From Sphingopyxis sp. YR583 (GTDB taxonomy: Bacteria > Pseudomonadota > Alphaproteobacteria > Sphingomonadales > Sphingomonadaceae): a stretch of 64,000 nt of DNA. Both the position numbers and the translations under genes were made by a program. The notes below the pieces were generated by a model. That model had not been told where the DNA came from. It made no database searches and saw only the letters and a program-made list of their open reading frames with translations. Shown here piece after piece: positions 36,855 to 45,469 of the stretch (positions are counted from its first letter, which is position 1; every line of letters starts with the position of its first letter). The stretch covers positions 124,001 through 188,000 of the forward strand of contig NZ_FNWK01000005.1 in NCBI RefSeq assembly GCF_900108295.1, written 5' to 3'.

Positions 36855-37298
36855 ATGGTCCATATCCGACAATCGACGCCCGCCGATGGCGAACGCGCCG
36901 TCCAGATCTGGTGCGACGCCGTCGATGCGACGCACGACTTTCTGAGCGCCGACGATCGCGTGGCGATCGAAGCCGAAGTCCGCTCCTTCCTGCCCGCCGC
37001 CCCGTTCTGGCTTGCGGTCGATTCGACCGACCGGCCGGTCGGCTTCATGCTGCTCGACGGATCGAGCATGGAAGCCTTGTTCATTGATCCCGCCCATCAC
37101 GGAGCAGGAGTTGGGCGCGCGCTTGTCGCACATGCACTGGAACGCCATCCGGTGCTCACGACCGAAGTGAACGAGCAGAATGAACAGGCTGTCGGCTTTT
37201 ACGAGCGATTGGGCTTCGTCGCCGTCGGCCGGTCGGAGTTCGACGGGCAAGGCCGCGCCTATCCCCTGATTCATCTGCGCTTCGGTTCGCAAATCTGA
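36855..37298 (+). CDS. GNAT family N-acetyltransferase
   Basis: 147 residues, a single GNAT domain: I-R-Q-S-T-P-A-D-G-E-R-A at the N-terminus, M-E-A-L-F-I-D-P-A-H-H-G-A-G-V-G-R-A-L (acetyl-CoA pyrophosphate loop) and N-E-Q-N-E-Q-A-V-G-F-Y-E-R-L-G-F near the C-terminus. Resembles small YjaB-type acetyltransferases. AAAGG lies upstream of ATG 36855. Substrate unknown. Confidence 0.87.
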   Translation: MVHIRQSTPADGERAVQIWCDAVDATHDFLSADDRVAIEAEVRSFLPAAPFWLAVDSTDRPVGFMLLDGSSMEALFIDPAHHGAGVGRALVAHALERHPVLTTEVNEQNEQAVGFYERLGFVAVGRSEFDGQGRAYPLIHLRFGSQI

Positions 37299-37363
37299 CC
37301 TGAACGGCGGAAGTTGGCGAAAGTGTCGCGCAGCGCGACATCGGCCCCTTGCAAAGTTCGTAT

Positions 37364-37377
37364 TAAGATATATCTTA
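37364..37377 (+). promoter_or_regulatory. Perfect 14-bp palindrome upstream of padR
   Basis: TAAGATATATCTTA is a perfect palindrome 33 bp ahead of the PadR-type ATG. AT-rich palindromes of this kind are typical PadR-family operators, so autoregulation is likely. No second copy was noticed in the window. Confidence 0.6.
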
Positions 37378-37409
37378 GACGCATCTAGAATCACTCTAAG
37401 GAATATGTG

Positions 37410-38018
37410 ATGATTTTTTATGCGAAAATGGAAGGTCGCGGCTGCGGCGGGCGGCATGCGATGCACCGCGGCGGCGGACGCGGTTTCGGGCACGGATTCG
37501 GACATGGCTTCGGCGGCGGCCGGCGCGGTGGCGGCGGACGGGGCGAGCGCGGCGAACGCCGCCGGATGTTCGATGGCGGCGAGCTGCGGCTCGTGCTTTT
37601 GAAGCTGATCGCCGACGAGCCGCGCCACGGCTATGACCTCATCCGCCATATCGAGGAACTCACCGGCGGTAGCTATGCGCCGAGCCCCGGCGTGATCTAT
37701 CCGACGCTGACAATGCTCGACGACATGGGCCTGATCGAAGCACAGCAAAGCGACGGCGCAAAGAAGCTGTTCGCGATCACCGACACCGGCCGCGCCGAAC
37801 TCGAAACCAACAGCGAGATCGTGGAAGTTGCCATCGCCCGGCTGAGCGCGGTCGGCGAAGAGACGCAGCGCACCGACTCGGCCTCGGTCCGCCGCGCCAT
37901 GGGCAACCTGCGACAGGTTCTGATGAACCGGCTCGGCGACCGCGATCTGGGCGCCGACAAGTTGCACGATATCGTCGCGCTGATTGACGAGGCTGCACAG
38001 AAGATCGAGCGCCTGTGA
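37410..38018 (+). CDS. PadR family regulator with Gly/His-rich N-terminus (YqjI-like)
   Basis: 202 residues. Residues about 10-50 are Gly/Arg/His-rich (G-R-G-F-G-H-G-F-G-H-G-F-G-G), then a PadR winged helix: L-R-L-V-L-L-K-L-I-A-D-E-P-R-H-G-Y-D-L-I and P-S-P-G-V-I-Y-P-T-L-T-M-L-D-D-M-G-L-I. A His-rich head followed by PadR is the plan of E. coli YqjI, a nickel/iron-responsive repressor, so metal sensing is likely. AAGGA precedes ATG 37410. Its stop overlaps the DUF2218 start (TGATG). Confidence 0.88.
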   Translation: MIFYAKMEGRGCGGRHAMHRGGGRGFGHGFGHGFGGGRRGGGGRGERGERRRMFDGGELRLVLLKLIADEPRHGYDLIRHIEELTGGSYAPSPGVIYPTLTMLDDMGLIEAQQSDGAKKLFAITDTGRAELETNSEIVEVAIARLSAVGEETQRTDSASVRRAMGNLRQVLMNRLGDRDLGADKLHDIVALIDEAAQKIERL

Positions 38019-38335
38019 TGACGAGTGCGATCGCCAACACCCCCACCGCGCACGCGAGCAAATATCTCCAGCAACTCTGCAAGCACTGGCAGCATAACCT
38101 CGCGGTCGAATTCACCCCCGAGCATGGCACCGTGACCTTTCCCAAGGATGCGCGCGGCGCCACCTGGGCGGGCGACGCGCTCGTGACCTTCGATGCGGGC
38201 GCCGACGCATTGTCGGTCCGCATCGATGCGAGCAGCGACGAGCATGTCGAAGCGATGAAGGGCGTCGTCGCACGGCACCTCGACCGCTTCGCGTTTCGCG
38301 AGGCGCCTTTGCGCTTCGATTGGCAGGCCGTGTAG
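38018..38335 (+). CDS. DUF2218 protein
   Basis: 105 residues. The family body is recognisable: A-S-K-Y-L-Q-Q-L-C-K-H-W-Q-H near the start, a G-x-x-x-F-P segment, and R-H-L-D-R-F-A-F-R-E at the C-terminus. DUF2218 genes commonly neighbour siderophore-interacting proteins, and here it follows a YqjI-like regulator, so a role in iron or other metal handling is inferred. The enzyme activity, if any, is unknown. Confidence 0.82.
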   Translation: MTSAIANTPTAHASKYLQQLCKHWQHNLAVEFTPEHGTVTFPKDARGATWAGDALVTFDAGADALSVRIDASSDEHVEAMKGVVARHLDRFAFREAPLRFDWQAV

Positions 38336-38344
38336 CCCTCCTCG

Positions 38345-39745
38345 TCAGCCGACGACGGCGTGCCGGCGGGCGTAGAGGAAATAGACGCCTAGTCCGCCGA
38401 CATTCCAGACAAGGAACCAGAGCTGGGTCTGCGCAGGCAGGCTGAAGAAGAGGTAGATGCAGCCGAGCACCGCGATGCCGCCGACGACCCACGGCAGCGG
38501 CGTGCGGAAGGTGCGCGGAGCATCGGGCGCGCGGCGGCGCATGATCAGCATGCAGATCGAGACCGCGGTGAACGCCGCCAGCGTGCCGGCATTGGCGAGC
38601 GCCGCCAGCTCGCCGAGCGGGATGAAGCCCGCGAGCACCGCGACGACGAGCGCGGTAAAGATGGTGATCCGCACCGGCGTCCCGCGTGACGACAGCTTGG
38701 CGAGGCTCGCGGGCAGCAATCCGTCGCGCGCCATCGTGAAGAAGATGCGGCTCTGACCATAGAAGAAGGCGAGGATCACCGTCAGCAGCGCGATGATCGC
38801 CGATACCGCAAGATATTGCGCCGCGAGCGGACTGCCGAGTTCGCGCAGGATCAGCGCCAGCGGCTCGGGGCTGTTGGCGAAGCGGGTGTAGGCGATCGCG
38901 CCCACGGCGGCGACCGCGACGCCGACATAGATGACGACGCAGGCGAACATCGATCCGACGATCCCGATCTTGAGGTCGCGATCGGGGTTTTTCGCTTCCT
39001 CGGCCGCGGTCGCGATCGCATCGAATCCGTAAAAGGCGAAGAAGATGATCGCCGCCGCAGCCATCACGCCGCGTTCGACGCCGTCGGGCCCGATATGTTT
39101 GGGAAAGCCATAGGGGCTGAAGGGTTCGAGATTGGCGGCGTTGAAGGCGGGAAGCGCGACCGCGACGAACACGACGAGCGCAACGACCTTCACCAGCACG
39201 AGGATCGCGTTGAGCGTTGCGCTTTCGCGCGTGCCGACGAGCAGCAGCCCCGCGACGACCGCAATGATCGCGATCGCCGGCAGGTTGACGATGCCGCCGA
39301 GTTCGGGGCCCTGCATCAGCGCCATCGGAAAGCCCGCCCAAGCTTCCAGCAAGGGAGCGGCATAGCCCGACCAGCCGACGGCGACCGCGCTGACCACGAG
39401 CGAATATTCGAGGATCAGGCTCCACCCGACGATCCACGCGAGCAGCTCGCCGATCACGACGTAGGAGTAGGTATAGGCGCTGCCAGAGGCGGGGATCATC
39501 GTCGCCATTTCGGCATAGGCGAGCGCAGCGCAGGCGCAGATCAGCCCCGCGATACCGAAGGACAGGATGACCGCCGGGCCCGCCTTGTCGGCGCCGACGC
39601 CGATCAGCGTCAGAATTCCCGTGCCGACGATCGCCCCGACACCGAGCGCAATCAGATGCGGCCACCCGAGGGTCCGCGCCAACGTCTGCTCGCCCTCCCG
39701 CCGTTCCGGAACAATCGGTTTGCGGCGGAACAGGCTGTCGGTCAT
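38345..39745 (-). CDS. APC family amino acid permease
   Basis: A 466-residue permease with 12 or more predicted helices. The family signature G-V-G-A-I-V-G-T-G-I-L-T-L lies in helix 1, and A-E-M-A-T-M-I-P-A-S-G-S-A-Y-T-Y-S-Y-V follows, as in cationic amino acid transporters (YfnA/CAT type). AGGGAG precedes ATG 39745; an upstream ATG at 39769 is less likely. Isolated gene, convergent with DUF2218. Confidence 0.92.
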   Translation of the reverse strand: MTDSLFRRKPIVPERREGEQTLARTLGWPHLIALGVGAIVGTGILTLIGVGADKAGPAVILSFGIAGLICACAALAYAEMATMIPASGSAYTYSYVVIGELLAWIVGWSLILEYSLVVSAVAVGWSGYAAPLLEAWAGFPMALMQGPELGGIVNLPAIAIIAVVAGLLLVGTRESATLNAILVLVKVVALVVFVAVALPAFNAANLEPFSPYGFPKHIGPDGVERGVMAAAAIIFFAFYGFDAIATAAEEAKNPDRDLKIGIVGSMFACVVIYVGVAVAAVGAIAYTRFANSPEPLALILRELGSPLAAQYLAVSAIIALLTVILAFFYGQSRIFFTMARDGLLPASLAKLSSRGTPVRITIFTALVVAVLAGFIPLGELAALANAGTLAAFTAVSICMLIMRRRAPDAPRTFRTPLPWVVGGIAVLGCIYLFFSLPAQTQLWFLVWNVGGLGVYFLYARRHAVVG

Positions 39746-39873
39746 GCGGTAGGCTCCCTGGGGCGTCATACTGTGGTTTGCGCCGCTTGTAAGGGTGTCG
39801 GGCGGCAGCGCAAGGCACGTACGATCAAGATCGACGGGAAAGGCCGTTTTGGGGTGGGGAGCGGACTGAGGTG

Positions 39874-40146
39874 TTATGCAGCGGGATCTTCGAAGCAGAT
39901 TTCGACGCCCAGCAGCTTTCCGGTCTCGCGCGAAACTCTGGCGGCCGTGAGCACAACAGCATCAGCAGGAGTGGCACCTGCCAAATAAAGCTGGAAAGTC
40001 GCGACGTCGTCCTCGACGATCGTGCCTAGAGTGAGGTTTGGGTCGTTCTGAAATAGGTCGAAGCTCTTCTGCACGCCTTCAAGAGCCTTGCGAGTTGCCT
40101 CGCGCGCGACGGGCTCCAACTCGTTGATGGTAAATCTTTTCGCCAC
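39874..40146 (-). CDS. Small hypothetical protein
   Basis: About 90 residues from GTG 40146, or 101 from GTG 40179; neither start has a good ribosome site. The body (T-I-N-E-L-E-P-V-A-R-E-A-T-R-K-A-L-E-G-V-Q) is mixed helix, then acidic, and reads as real protein. No family recognised. It lies 58 bp downstream of phhB on the same strand, so it may share its transcript. Confidence 0.55.
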   Translation of the reverse strand: MAKRFTINELEPVAREATRKALEGVQKSFDLFQNDPNLTLGTIVEDDVATFQLYLAGATPADAVVLTAARVSRETGKLLGVEICFEDPAA

Positions 40147-40204
40147 AGCACAGCGATAGCGCTTGATCGGCCGCTCCACAATGTCCGCAATCGGTCGTAA
40201 GCTG

Positions 40205-40492
40205 TCAGAGCAGCGCTTCGATCGCTTCGGCAAGTTTCGCGTCACGCTCCGACAATCCGTCGGCGTCGTGCGTCGTGAGCAGGATATCGACGCTATTATA
40301 GACGTTCGACCATTCGGGATGATGGTCCATCTTTTCGGCGATGATGGCGACGCTCGCCATGAACCCGAATGCCTGAGCGAAATCTTCGAACCGGAATTGC
40401 CGCGTGATCGCGTCGCGTTTCGGCTCGTGGCCCCATTCGGGAAAGCGGGCGAGAAGGGCGGTGCGCGCCGCATCGTCTAGTTTCTGGACCAT
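40205..40492 (-). CDS. phhB: 4a-hydroxytetrahydrobiopterin dehydratase
   Basis: A 95-residue pterin-4a-carbinolamine dehydratase, which recycles the pterin cofactor of aromatic amino acid hydroxylases. The family pattern is visible in [13 protein letters not shown] and [23 protein letters not shown] precedes the ATG at 40492. No phenylalanine hydroxylase is encoded nearby; the protein may also serve molybdopterin or general pterin repair. Confidence 0.93.
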   Translation of the reverse strand: MVQKLDDAARTALLARFPEWGHEPKRDAITRQFRFEDFAQAFGFMASVAIIAEKMDHHPEWSNVYNSVDILLTTHDADGLSERDAKLAEAIEALL

Positions 40493-40543
40493 CTTCTTTC
40501 TCCCGCTGGTCAATATCGTGCGGCCGCCATAAGGAAGGGCGCG

Positions 40544-40984
40544 ATGAGCGACAAGAGTGCCCTGCCCGATTTGACCCCCGAACTTCCCGGCGGATGGACC
40601 GGCGGCGCGCCCGACACCGATGCGCTGTTCGCGATGGCCGAGGCGGCGTTGGCGACGATGCCCGCGGTCTTTCTGCCGCATATCGAGGGGGTCGTCGTCT
40701 CGATCGAGGAATTTGCCGACGACGAGATTCTCGCGTCGCTGGATATCGAACACCCCTATGACCTCACCGGCCTCTACGAAGGCCGCCCGCTGACCGAGCG
40801 GAGCATCGGCGAGAGCGGAGGGATGCCCGATCGCGTCACCCTCTATCGCATTCCGATCCTCGTCGAATGGATCGAGACGGGCGAACGGCTCGACACACTG
40901 GTCCGCCATGTGCTGATCCACGAAATCGGGCACCATTTCGGCTTTTCCGACGACGATATGCACGCGCTCGAGGCGATGACGTGA
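40544..40984 (+). CDS. Zincin-like metallopeptidase family protein
   Basis: 146 residues with [13 protein letters not shown] near the C-terminus, a full H-E-x-x-H-x-x-G-x-x-D zinc motif of the Possibl_zincin type. Cytoplasmic, no signal peptide. Upstream of ccmA and overlapping it by GTGA, so it is co-expressed with a cytochrome c maturation ABC transporter. Function of the family is not established. Confidence 0.85.
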   Translation: MSDKSALPDLTPELPGGWTGGAPDTDALFAMAEAALATMPAVFLPHIEGVVVSIEEFADDEILASLDIEHPYDLTGLYEGRPLTERSIGESGGMPDRVTLYRIPILVEWIETGERLDTLVRHVLIHEIGHHFGFSDDDMHALEAMT

Positions 40985-41034
40985 GCGCGCCTTCGCGCGC
41001 GGGGGACGTGAGCGCGCCTCCGCGCGCGGGGGGC
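40981..41034 (+). repeat. 27-bp tandem duplication creating extra ccmA starts
   Basis: Two 27-bp units beginning GTGAGCGCGCC (40981-41007 and 41008-41034) differ at three or four bases, and a third GTGA follows at 41035. Each copy encodes nine residues (V-S-A-P-S-R-A-G-D, then V-S-A-P-P-R-A-G-G). The result is three equally spaced in-frame GTG codons. Confidence 0.9.
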
Positions 41035-41619
41035 GTGACCGAACTGCTGCGGCTCGACAGCGTGGCGTGCATTCGCGGCGACCGGCTGCTCTTCGAGAAT
41101 CTGTCGCTGGTGTTGAAGCGCGGCGACGCTCTGTGGCTGCGCGGCCCCAATGGTGCCGGCAAATCGAGCCTGATCCGTCTTGCCGCCGGACTGCTGCGCC
41201 CCGAGGCGGGGACCGTCCAGCGCCACGAACGTGTCGCCCTGATCGACGAGGCGGCGGCGCTCGACACCGAACTGCCGCTGCGCCGCGCGCTCGATTTCTG
41301 GGCGCGGGTCGATACTGTCGATGGACACATGGTCGACCGCGCGATGGACGAGATGGCGTTGGCGCCGCTTGCCGAGGTTCCGGTGGCGATGCTTTCGACC
41401 GGTCAGCGCAAGCGTGCGGCGATGGTGCGCGTGATCGCCAGCGGTGCGCCGATCTGGCTGCTCGACGAGCCCGCGAACGGCATGGACGATGCGGCGCAGG
41501 CGCGGCTGGTCGCGGCGATTGCAAAGCATCGCGCGAATGGCGGCGCGGTGCTGCTGGCCTCGCACTTCGCGCTCGGAATAGCCGATCTTGGCGAACTCGA
41601 TATGGGCGCACGCGCTTGA
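40981..41619 (+). CDS. ccmA: Haem exporter ABC ATP-binding protein CcmA
   Basis: An ABC ATPase of the cytochrome c maturation system, which powers release of holo-CcmE. Walker [10 protein letters not shown], a signature-like L-S-T-G-Q-R-K-R-A and Walker [10 protein letters not shown] are present. Length is 212 residues from GTG 40981, or 194 from GTG 41035, where the conserved T-E-L-L-R-L-D-S-V begins; the last start fits the family best, while the first matches the GTGA overlap with the zincin stop. Followed by ccmB with TTGA overlap. Confidence 0.9.
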   Translation: MSAPSRAGDVSAPPRAGGVTELLRLDSVACIRGDRLLFENLSLVLKRGDALWLRGPNGAGKSSLIRLAAGLLRPEAGTVQRHERVALIDEAAALDTELPLRRALDFWARVDTVDGHMVDRAMDEMALAPLAEVPVAMLSTGQRKRAAMVRVIASGAPIWLLDEPANGMDDAAQARLVAAIAKHRANGGAVLLASHFALGIADLGELDMGARA

Positions 41620-42263
41620 CTGCGCTCATCGCTCTTTTCTGGCGCGACCTGCGGCGGGCATGGGGCAGCGGCGCACTGTGGCTACCCGTGCTTTTCTTCC
41701 TGCTCGTCGCGACCGCCTTTCCCTTTGCCGTTGGCCCCGACGCGCCGCTGCTGCGCCGCGCGGGTGGCGGGATGCTGTGGGTCGCCGCCCTGCTCGCGGC
41801 GCTGCTCCCGATCGACCGGCTGGTAAAGCCCGACAAGGATGCCGGAGTGCTCGACCAACTCGCCGTGCGGGGCTTCGCCGACGAAGTTATCGCGGCGGTC
41901 AAGATCGCCGCGCATGCCATCGGTTTCGGGCTGCCGCTGATGATCGCCCTTTTCCCGGCATCGGCGTTGCTGGCACAGGATGCGGCACGGACCGGACTGC
42001 TCGCGACGGGCATCGCCGTTGCCGTTCCGGCGCTTGCGTCGCTCGCCGTTCTGAGCGCGGCGCTGACCGCAAATCACAAGGGCGGCAGCGCGATCGGCGG
42101 CCTGCTGATCCTCCCGCTCGCAGTACCGATGCTGATCTTCGGTGCCGGAATGCTCGATCCATCGGGACGCGGGGCGATCAAGCTGCTGGCGGCGACCAGC
42201 CTGCTCCTCACCGTGATCGGGCCATTCGCGGCGGGCGCGGCGCTCCGCGGGCTGCGCGAATGA
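41616..42263 (+). CDS. ccmB: Haem exporter membrane protein CcmB
   Basis: 215 residues with six hydrophobic helices, including [15 protein letters not shown] and [23 protein letters not shown] near the start and V-L-D-Q-L-A are typical of CcmB. Start is TTG 41616, overlapping the ccmA stop (TTGA). ccmC and the rest of the maturation genes are not next door; nitronate monooxygenase follows. Confidence 0.92.
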   Translation: MTALIALFWRDLRRAWGSGALWLPVLFFLLVATAFPFAVGPDAPLLRRAGGGMLWVAALLAALLPIDRLVKPDKDAGVLDQLAVRGFADEVIAAVKIAAHAIGFGLPLMIALFPASALLAQDAARTGLLATGIAVAVPALASLAVLSAALTANHKGGSAIGGLLILPLAVPMLIFGAGMLDPSGRGAIKLLAATSLLLTVIGPFAAGAALRGLRE

Positions 42264-42345
42264 CGCCCGCCCACGACTGAGCATCTTGCGCTACCTTCCG
42301 TTTACGTTAAGGTCAGTTTCAAACAGCAACCGGAGAGACTGATTC

Positions 42346-43317
42346 ATGGCCCTTCCCCCGATTTTCGACCGCCTGCGCTTGCCCGTCATCGGTTCGCCGC
42401 TGTTCATCGTATCAGGGCCCGAACTCGTCATTGCGCAGTGCAAGGCCGGTGTCGTCGGCAGCTTCCCCGCGCTCAACGCGCGCCCGCAATCGCTGCTCGA
42501 CGAATGGCTGCACCAGATTACCGAAGAGCTTGCGGCCTGGGACCGCGACAATCCCGACCGGCTCTCCGCCCCCTATGCGGTCAACCAGATCGTCCATAAA
42601 TCGAACGACCGGCTGGAGCAGGACATTGCGACCTGCGCCAAGTGGAAGGTGCCGATCACGATCACGTCGCTCGGCGCGCGCGAGGAACTCAACCAGGCCG
42701 TGCATGGCTGGGGCGGCATTACGCTGCACGATGTCATCGACGACCGTTTCGCACGCAAGGCAGTAGAAAAGGGCGCGGACGGCCTGATCCCCGTCGCCGC
42801 GGGTGCCGGGGGCCATGCCGGCCGCCAGTCGCCCTTTGCGCTGGTGCAGGAAATTCGCGAATGGTTCGACGGCCCCGTCGCGCTGTCGGGCGCGATCGGC
42901 CACGGCCGCTCGATCCTCGCCGCGCAGGCGTGCGGCGCCGACCTCGCCTATATCGGCAGCGCCTTCATCGCGACCGCAGAAGCCAATGCCGACGAAGGTT
43001 ACAAGAGCGGCATCGTCGAAGGGCGCGCCGCGGACATCGTCTATTCGAACCTTTTCACCGGCGTGCATGGAAACTATCTGCGCCAGTCGATCGTCTCGGC
43101 CGGGATGGACCCCGACAATCTGCCCGAAGGCGACCTCAAGACGATGAACTTCGGATCGGGCGGCAATACCAAGGCCAAGGCGTGGAAGGACATCTGGGGT
43201 TCGGGCCAGGGCATCGGCCCCGTCACCGCCGTTCGCCCGGTCGCCGAGTTCGTCGGCGAACTGGAGGCGCAATATCTCGCCGCGCGCCGCGAACTCGAAG
43301 CCAAGGTTCGGCTGTAA
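42346..43317 (+). CDS. Nitronate monooxygenase family protein
   Basis: A 323-residue FMN-dependent TIM-barrel protein of the 2-nitropropane dioxygenase/nitronate monooxygenase type. Phosphate-binding motif A-G-G-H-A-G is present in A-A-G-A-G-G-H-A-G-R-Q-S-P-F, and A-C-G-A-D-L-A-Y-I-G-S-A-F gives the C-terminal FMN loop. It would detoxify nitronates or serve as an enoyl reductase-like flavoenzyme. GGAGAG upstream of the ATG at 42346. Confidence 0.92.
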   Translation: MALPPIFDRLRLPVIGSPLFIVSGPELVIAQCKAGVVGSFPALNARPQSLLDEWLHQITEELAAWDRDNPDRLSAPYAVNQIVHKSNDRLEQDIATCAKWKVPITITSLGAREELNQAVHGWGGITLHDVIDDRFARKAVEKGADGLIPVAAGAGGHAGRQSPFALVQEIREWFDGPVALSGAIGHGRSILAAQACGADLAYIGSAFIATAEANADEGYKSGIVEGRAADIVYSNLFTGVHGNYLRQSIVSAGMDPDNLPEGDLKTMNFGSGGNTKAKAWKDIWGSGQGIGPVTAVRPVAEFVGELEAQYLAARRELEAKVRL

Positions 43318-43331
43318 ACCGCACGCCCATG

Positions 43332-43353
43332 TCGCCGACCCAACGGTCGGCGA
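43332..43353. terminator. 9-bp stem-loop after the nitronate monooxygenase gene
   Basis: TCGCCGACC and its perfect complement GGTCGGCGA are separated by CAAC, 14 bases after the stop codon. There is no U-run, so it may be a mRNA-end structure rather than a classic terminator. A second short inverted repeat (CCCCTC ... GAGGGG, about 43385-43408) follows. Confidence 0.5.
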
Positions 43354-43447
43354 TCCCGGCCCGACAGAATGAGCTTTCAATCCCCCCTCTCATCCGCGGG
43401 AGGGGAGAAGGAAGGCGGTTCCCCGCAGTTTCCGACCCGCTGTAACG

Positions 43448-43482
43448 AAAAAAGGCGCCGCGATTGCTCGCAGCGCCTTTTT
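43448..43482. terminator. Bidirectional Rho-independent terminator beyond rpsU
   Basis: GGCGC-c-GCGA/TCGC-a-GCGCC forms a stem with a single C-A mismatch and TTGC loop, flanked by six A on the left and five T on the right of the plus strand. It can terminate rpsU on the minus strand and the nitronate monooxygenase transcript on the plus strand. Confidence 0.88.
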
Positions 43483-43513
43483 CACGAACTGGATCCCGAA
43501 CGGGAAACGGGTC

Positions 43514-43720
43514 TTACTTGATCCCGTCGCGCTCCATCCGCTTGCGCTCCATCTTGCGGGCGCGGCGGACGGCGGCAGCATGCTCACGCGCACGCTTTTC
43601 GCTGGGCTTCTCGTAATGACGGCGCAGCTTCATTTCGCGATACACGCCCTCACGCTGCAGCTTCTTCTTGAGCGCGCGAAGGGCCTGGTCGACATTATTG
43701 TCGCGAACGATGATCTGCAT
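43514..43720 (-). CDS. rpsU: 30S ribosomal protein S21
   Basis: 68 residues, basic: [25 protein letters not shown] then [14 protein letters not shown]. Matches bacterial S21 in length and sequence; longer upstream readings in the same frame are rejected. Acts in translation initiation on the small subunit. Stands alone with its own terminator. Confidence 0.97.
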   Translation of the reverse strand: MQIIVRDNNVDQALRALKKKLQREGVYREMKLRRHYEKPSEKRAREHAAAVRRARKMERKRMERDGIK

Positions 43721-43998
43721 ACGCCGTGTCGTCTCCTGTTCGTCAAAACGATCGAGGCACCGGGAAACCGGTTTGCCGTAAATCGCCGATATTCGGGCAA
43801 TAAAAAGAGCGCCGCGATCACGCGACGTTCCGATGCTGCGCCAACTAGAGAGATTCGCGTCGAAATGCAAGCCCCAACGCGGCAAACCGCACCCGCCGTG
43901 CCGCGAGACCGCCCTGCCCGCTCGCGGGATTGTGCCGCGCCCCATCCTTATGGCATAGGTAGCAGGACGAAACTAACATCATAATGAGGGACAGGCAG

Positions 43999-44763
43999 AT
44001 GGCGACCCAGCTCAAGCGCAACAGCAAATATAGCGAAGCCGAATGGACGGCGCGGCAGGAGCTTGCCGCCTGCTACCGCATCTTCGCGATGATGGGCTGG
44101 GACGAGATGATCTTCAACCATATCACGGTGAAGGTGCCCGACGAGGAGGGCAGCTACCTCATCAACCCCTATGGCATGCATTTCAGCGAAGTGACCGCCT
44201 CGACGCTGATCAAGATCGACATCGACGGCAACAAGGTCGACGAGGACAATCCCTGGCATGTCAACAAGGCGGGCTTCGTCCAGCACAGCCTGTTCCACCG
44301 CGTCCTGCCCGACGCGCATGCGATCATCCACACGCACACGACCGCGACGGTCGCGGTCTGCGCGCTCGAAGGCGGACTGCAGCCGGTCAATTTCTACGCC
44401 TGCAACTTCGCCGGCCAGCTCGCCTATCATGATTTCGAAGGCGTCACTGTGCGCGAGGAAGAAGGCGAGCGGCTGGTCCAGAATCTCGGCGACAAGCGCA
44501 TCCTGATGCTCAAGAACCACGGCCCCGTCGTGATGGGCAAGACGCTGACCGAAGCCTTCATCAAATATTGGGCGCTCCAGCGCGCGTGCGAGATCCAGAT
44601 GGCGACGATGAGCATGGGCAAGCCGATCACCGTCCCGCAAGAGGTGATCGCGGTCCACCAGCGCGACCTGTTCATGGCCTCCATCCCCGGACAGGCGGGC
44701 AAGGCCGAGTTCGACGCGATGGTGCGCAAGGTCGACAAGATCGACACGAGCTGGCGTGACTAA
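43999..44763 (+). CDS. Class II aldolase/adducin family protein
   Basis: 254 residues. Zinc-site histidines are visible in H-A-I-I-H-T-H-T-T-A-T-V and, near 175, L-K-N-H-G-P-V-V-M-G. F-N-H-I-T-V-K-V-P-D near the N-terminus is typical. ATG 43999 is chosen for AGGGACAGG upstream. Such proteins include fuculose-phosphate aldolase and many of unknown substrate. The orphan 2Fe-2S gene starts 27 bp downstream. Confidence 0.9.
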   Translation: MATQLKRNSKYSEAEWTARQELAACYRIFAMMGWDEMIFNHITVKVPDEEGSYLINPYGMHFSEVTASTLIKIDIDGNKVDEDNPWHVNKAGFVQHSLFHRVLPDAHAIIHTHTTATVAVCALEGGLQPVNFYACNFAGQLAYHDFEGVTVREEEGERLVQNLGDKRILMLKNHGPVVMGKTLTEAFIKYWALQRACEIQMATMSMGKPITVPQEVIAVHQRDLFMASIPGQAGKAEFDAMVRKVDKIDTSWRD

Positions 44764-44790
44764 TCCCGCTGCTGCGCTAACAGGGGCGGC

Positions 44791-45336
44791 ATGACACGAT
44801 TCTCGGTCAACGACCGCCCGGTCGAATATCGCATGGAACCCGAAACGCCCCTGCTGTGGGCGCTGCGCGACGCGTCGAACCTGACGGGGACCAAATATGG
44901 CTGCGGCACCGGCGAATGCGGCGCGTGCACCGTCGACATCGATGGCGAGGCGATTCGCAGCTGCATGGTCACCATTGCCGAGTGCGAGGGCCGTTTCGTC
45001 ACGACGATCGAAGGGCTCGCGCGCGACCGCAGCCACCCGGTGCAGCAGGCGTGGGTCGCCGAGCAGGTCCCGCAATGCGGCTTTTGCCAGTCGGGAATGA
45101 TCATGGCGGCCGCGTCGCTGCTCCGGTCGAACAGCAATCCGAGCGACGCCGAAATCGACGCGGCGATGACCAATATCTGCCGTTGCGGCACCTATCCGCG
45201 CATCCGCACCGCCATCCGCCTTGCGGGCCGCGTAATCCGTGGCGAGGAGCGCATTGCCGCCGCGCCGCCGCCCGGCATCCGTCCCGAAGATGCGGCGCAG
45301 GCGGTCCCGGCGCTCCGCCTGCCGCCCGGCCGCTGA
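44791..45336 (+). CDS. (2Fe-2S)-binding subunit of an aldehyde/isoquinoline oxidoreductase
   Basis: A 181-residue small subunit of the xanthine oxidase family (IorA/CoxS-like). The plant-type ferredoxin cluster site is Y-G-C-G-T-G-E-C-G-A-C-T ... S-C, and the second, four-Cys cluster C-G-F-C ... C-R-C is complete. Such subunits pass electrons from a molybdopterin subunit, but no large subunit gene follows here, so the partner must be elsewhere. The last 30 residues are Pro/Ala-rich. Confidence 0.9.
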   Translation: MTRFSVNDRPVEYRMEPETPLLWALRDASNLTGTKYGCGTGECGACTVDIDGEAIRSCMVTIAECEGRFVTTIEGLARDRSHPVQQAWVAEQVPQCGFCQSGMIMAAASLLRSNSNPSDAEIDAAMTNICRCGTYPRIRTAIRLAGRVIRGEERIAAAPPPGIRPEDAAQAVPALRLPPGR

Positions 45337-45469
45337 ACGGCACTGTTCATCTAGCTGAACCGCAGGCAACAACGCGGTCAGCAGCCGATCATCTTGCGGA
45401 GCGTAAGAATCGATTCATCATCCCGGCTGGCGTCTCCAGCAAACGGGACATGAGTTGGAGAATGGCGAG

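Noticed and set aside
40205..42013. A 602-codon reading of phhB
   Set aside because: Only the last 95 codons match the dehydratase; the rest is antisense to ccmA, ccmB and the zincin gene, and a good ribosome site precedes ATG 40492.
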